DNA of 6,231 nucleotides from Pseudomonadota bacterium (GTDB taxonomy: Bacteria > Pseudomonadota > Alphaproteobacteria > RF32 > CAG-239), in contig JAJWCP010000083.1 in the NCBI GenBank assembly GCA_021617435.1, positions 1 through 6,231 on the forward strand, in the 5' to 3' direction. A program made the translations under genes and the position numbers. The notes beneath the pieces were generated by a model. That model saw only the letters and a program-made list of their open reading frames with translations, did not search any database and was not told the origin of the DNA. Shown piece by piece: positions 6,186 to 6,231 of this stretch; the stretch's first letter is position 1; the number at the start of each line of letters is the position of its first letter.

Positions 6186-6214
6186 TTGATTTTGTCAAAA
6201 AGCTGACATAAGAT
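6186..6214 (+). promoter_or_regulatory. Weak candidate promoter for a gene beyond the window
   Basis: TTGATT (6186-6191) and TAAGAT (6209-6214) are 17 bases apart, each matching 4 of 6 consensus positions. A short inverted repeat (TGTCA 6193-6197, TGACA 6204-6208) lies in the spacer. The downstream gene is not in the window, so this is tentative. Confidence 0.25.
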
Positions 6215-6231
6215 GATCTTCTAAAATAAAT

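Noticed and set aside
1..6231. CRISPR arrays, tRNA/rRNA genes, insertion sequences or phage genes
   Set aside because: I saw no regularly spaced repeats, tRNA-like cloverleaf sequence, transposase motifs or terminal inverted repeats on either strand.

Overview
The window is a compact bacterial chromosomal segment of moderate-to-low GC. It holds six complete protein genes, the last 26 codons of a seventh, and no RNA genes or mobile elements. The gene set (a cytoplasmic AmpD/AmiD-type amidase, a LysE-type exporter, DeoB, a single-chain glycyl-tRNA synthetase) suggests a Gram-negative heterotroph. My best guess is an uncultured, possibly host-associated alphaproteobacterium, but that rests on general impression and is weak. 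Nothing here fixes the taxon.

Layout. Positions 1-81 are the tail of an unidentified upstream gene. A near-consensus sigma70 promoter (89-117) then reads into an unrecognised 295-aa protein (169-1056, +). A perfect 34-bp palindrome (1077-1110) separates it from a convergent HAD-superfamily phosphatase (1113-1973, -). The HAD gene is divergent from a glycyl-tRNA synthetase (2064-3431, +), with about 90 bp and a candidate promoter between them. A second bidirectional terminator (3449-3482) separates the synthetase from a convergent LysE-family exporter (3495-4160, -). The exporter is divergent from a two-gene unit of phosphopentomutase deoB (4253-5440, +) and an N-acetylmuramoyl-L-alanine amidase (5450-6160, +). 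The final 71 bases are non-coding, with short inverted repeats and a possible promoter for a gene beyond the window.

How the genes work together. Only deoB and the amidase look co-transcribed: they are 9 bp apart and the second gene's ribosome binding site overlaps the first gene's stop codon. DeoB serves (deoxy)ribose-phosphate salvage. The amidase probably cleaves muropeptides in the cytoplasm, so the pair may be a loose salvage/recycling unit, which is inference. The other genes appear to be separate single-gene units in alternating orientation, with terminators at both convergent junctions.

I see no clearly novel multi-gene system. The points most worth a second look are the unrecognised 295-aa protein with its strong promoter and no Shine-Dalgarno, the single-chain type of glycyl-tRNA synthetase, the stacked palindromes between the exporter and deoB, and the deoB-amidase pairing.
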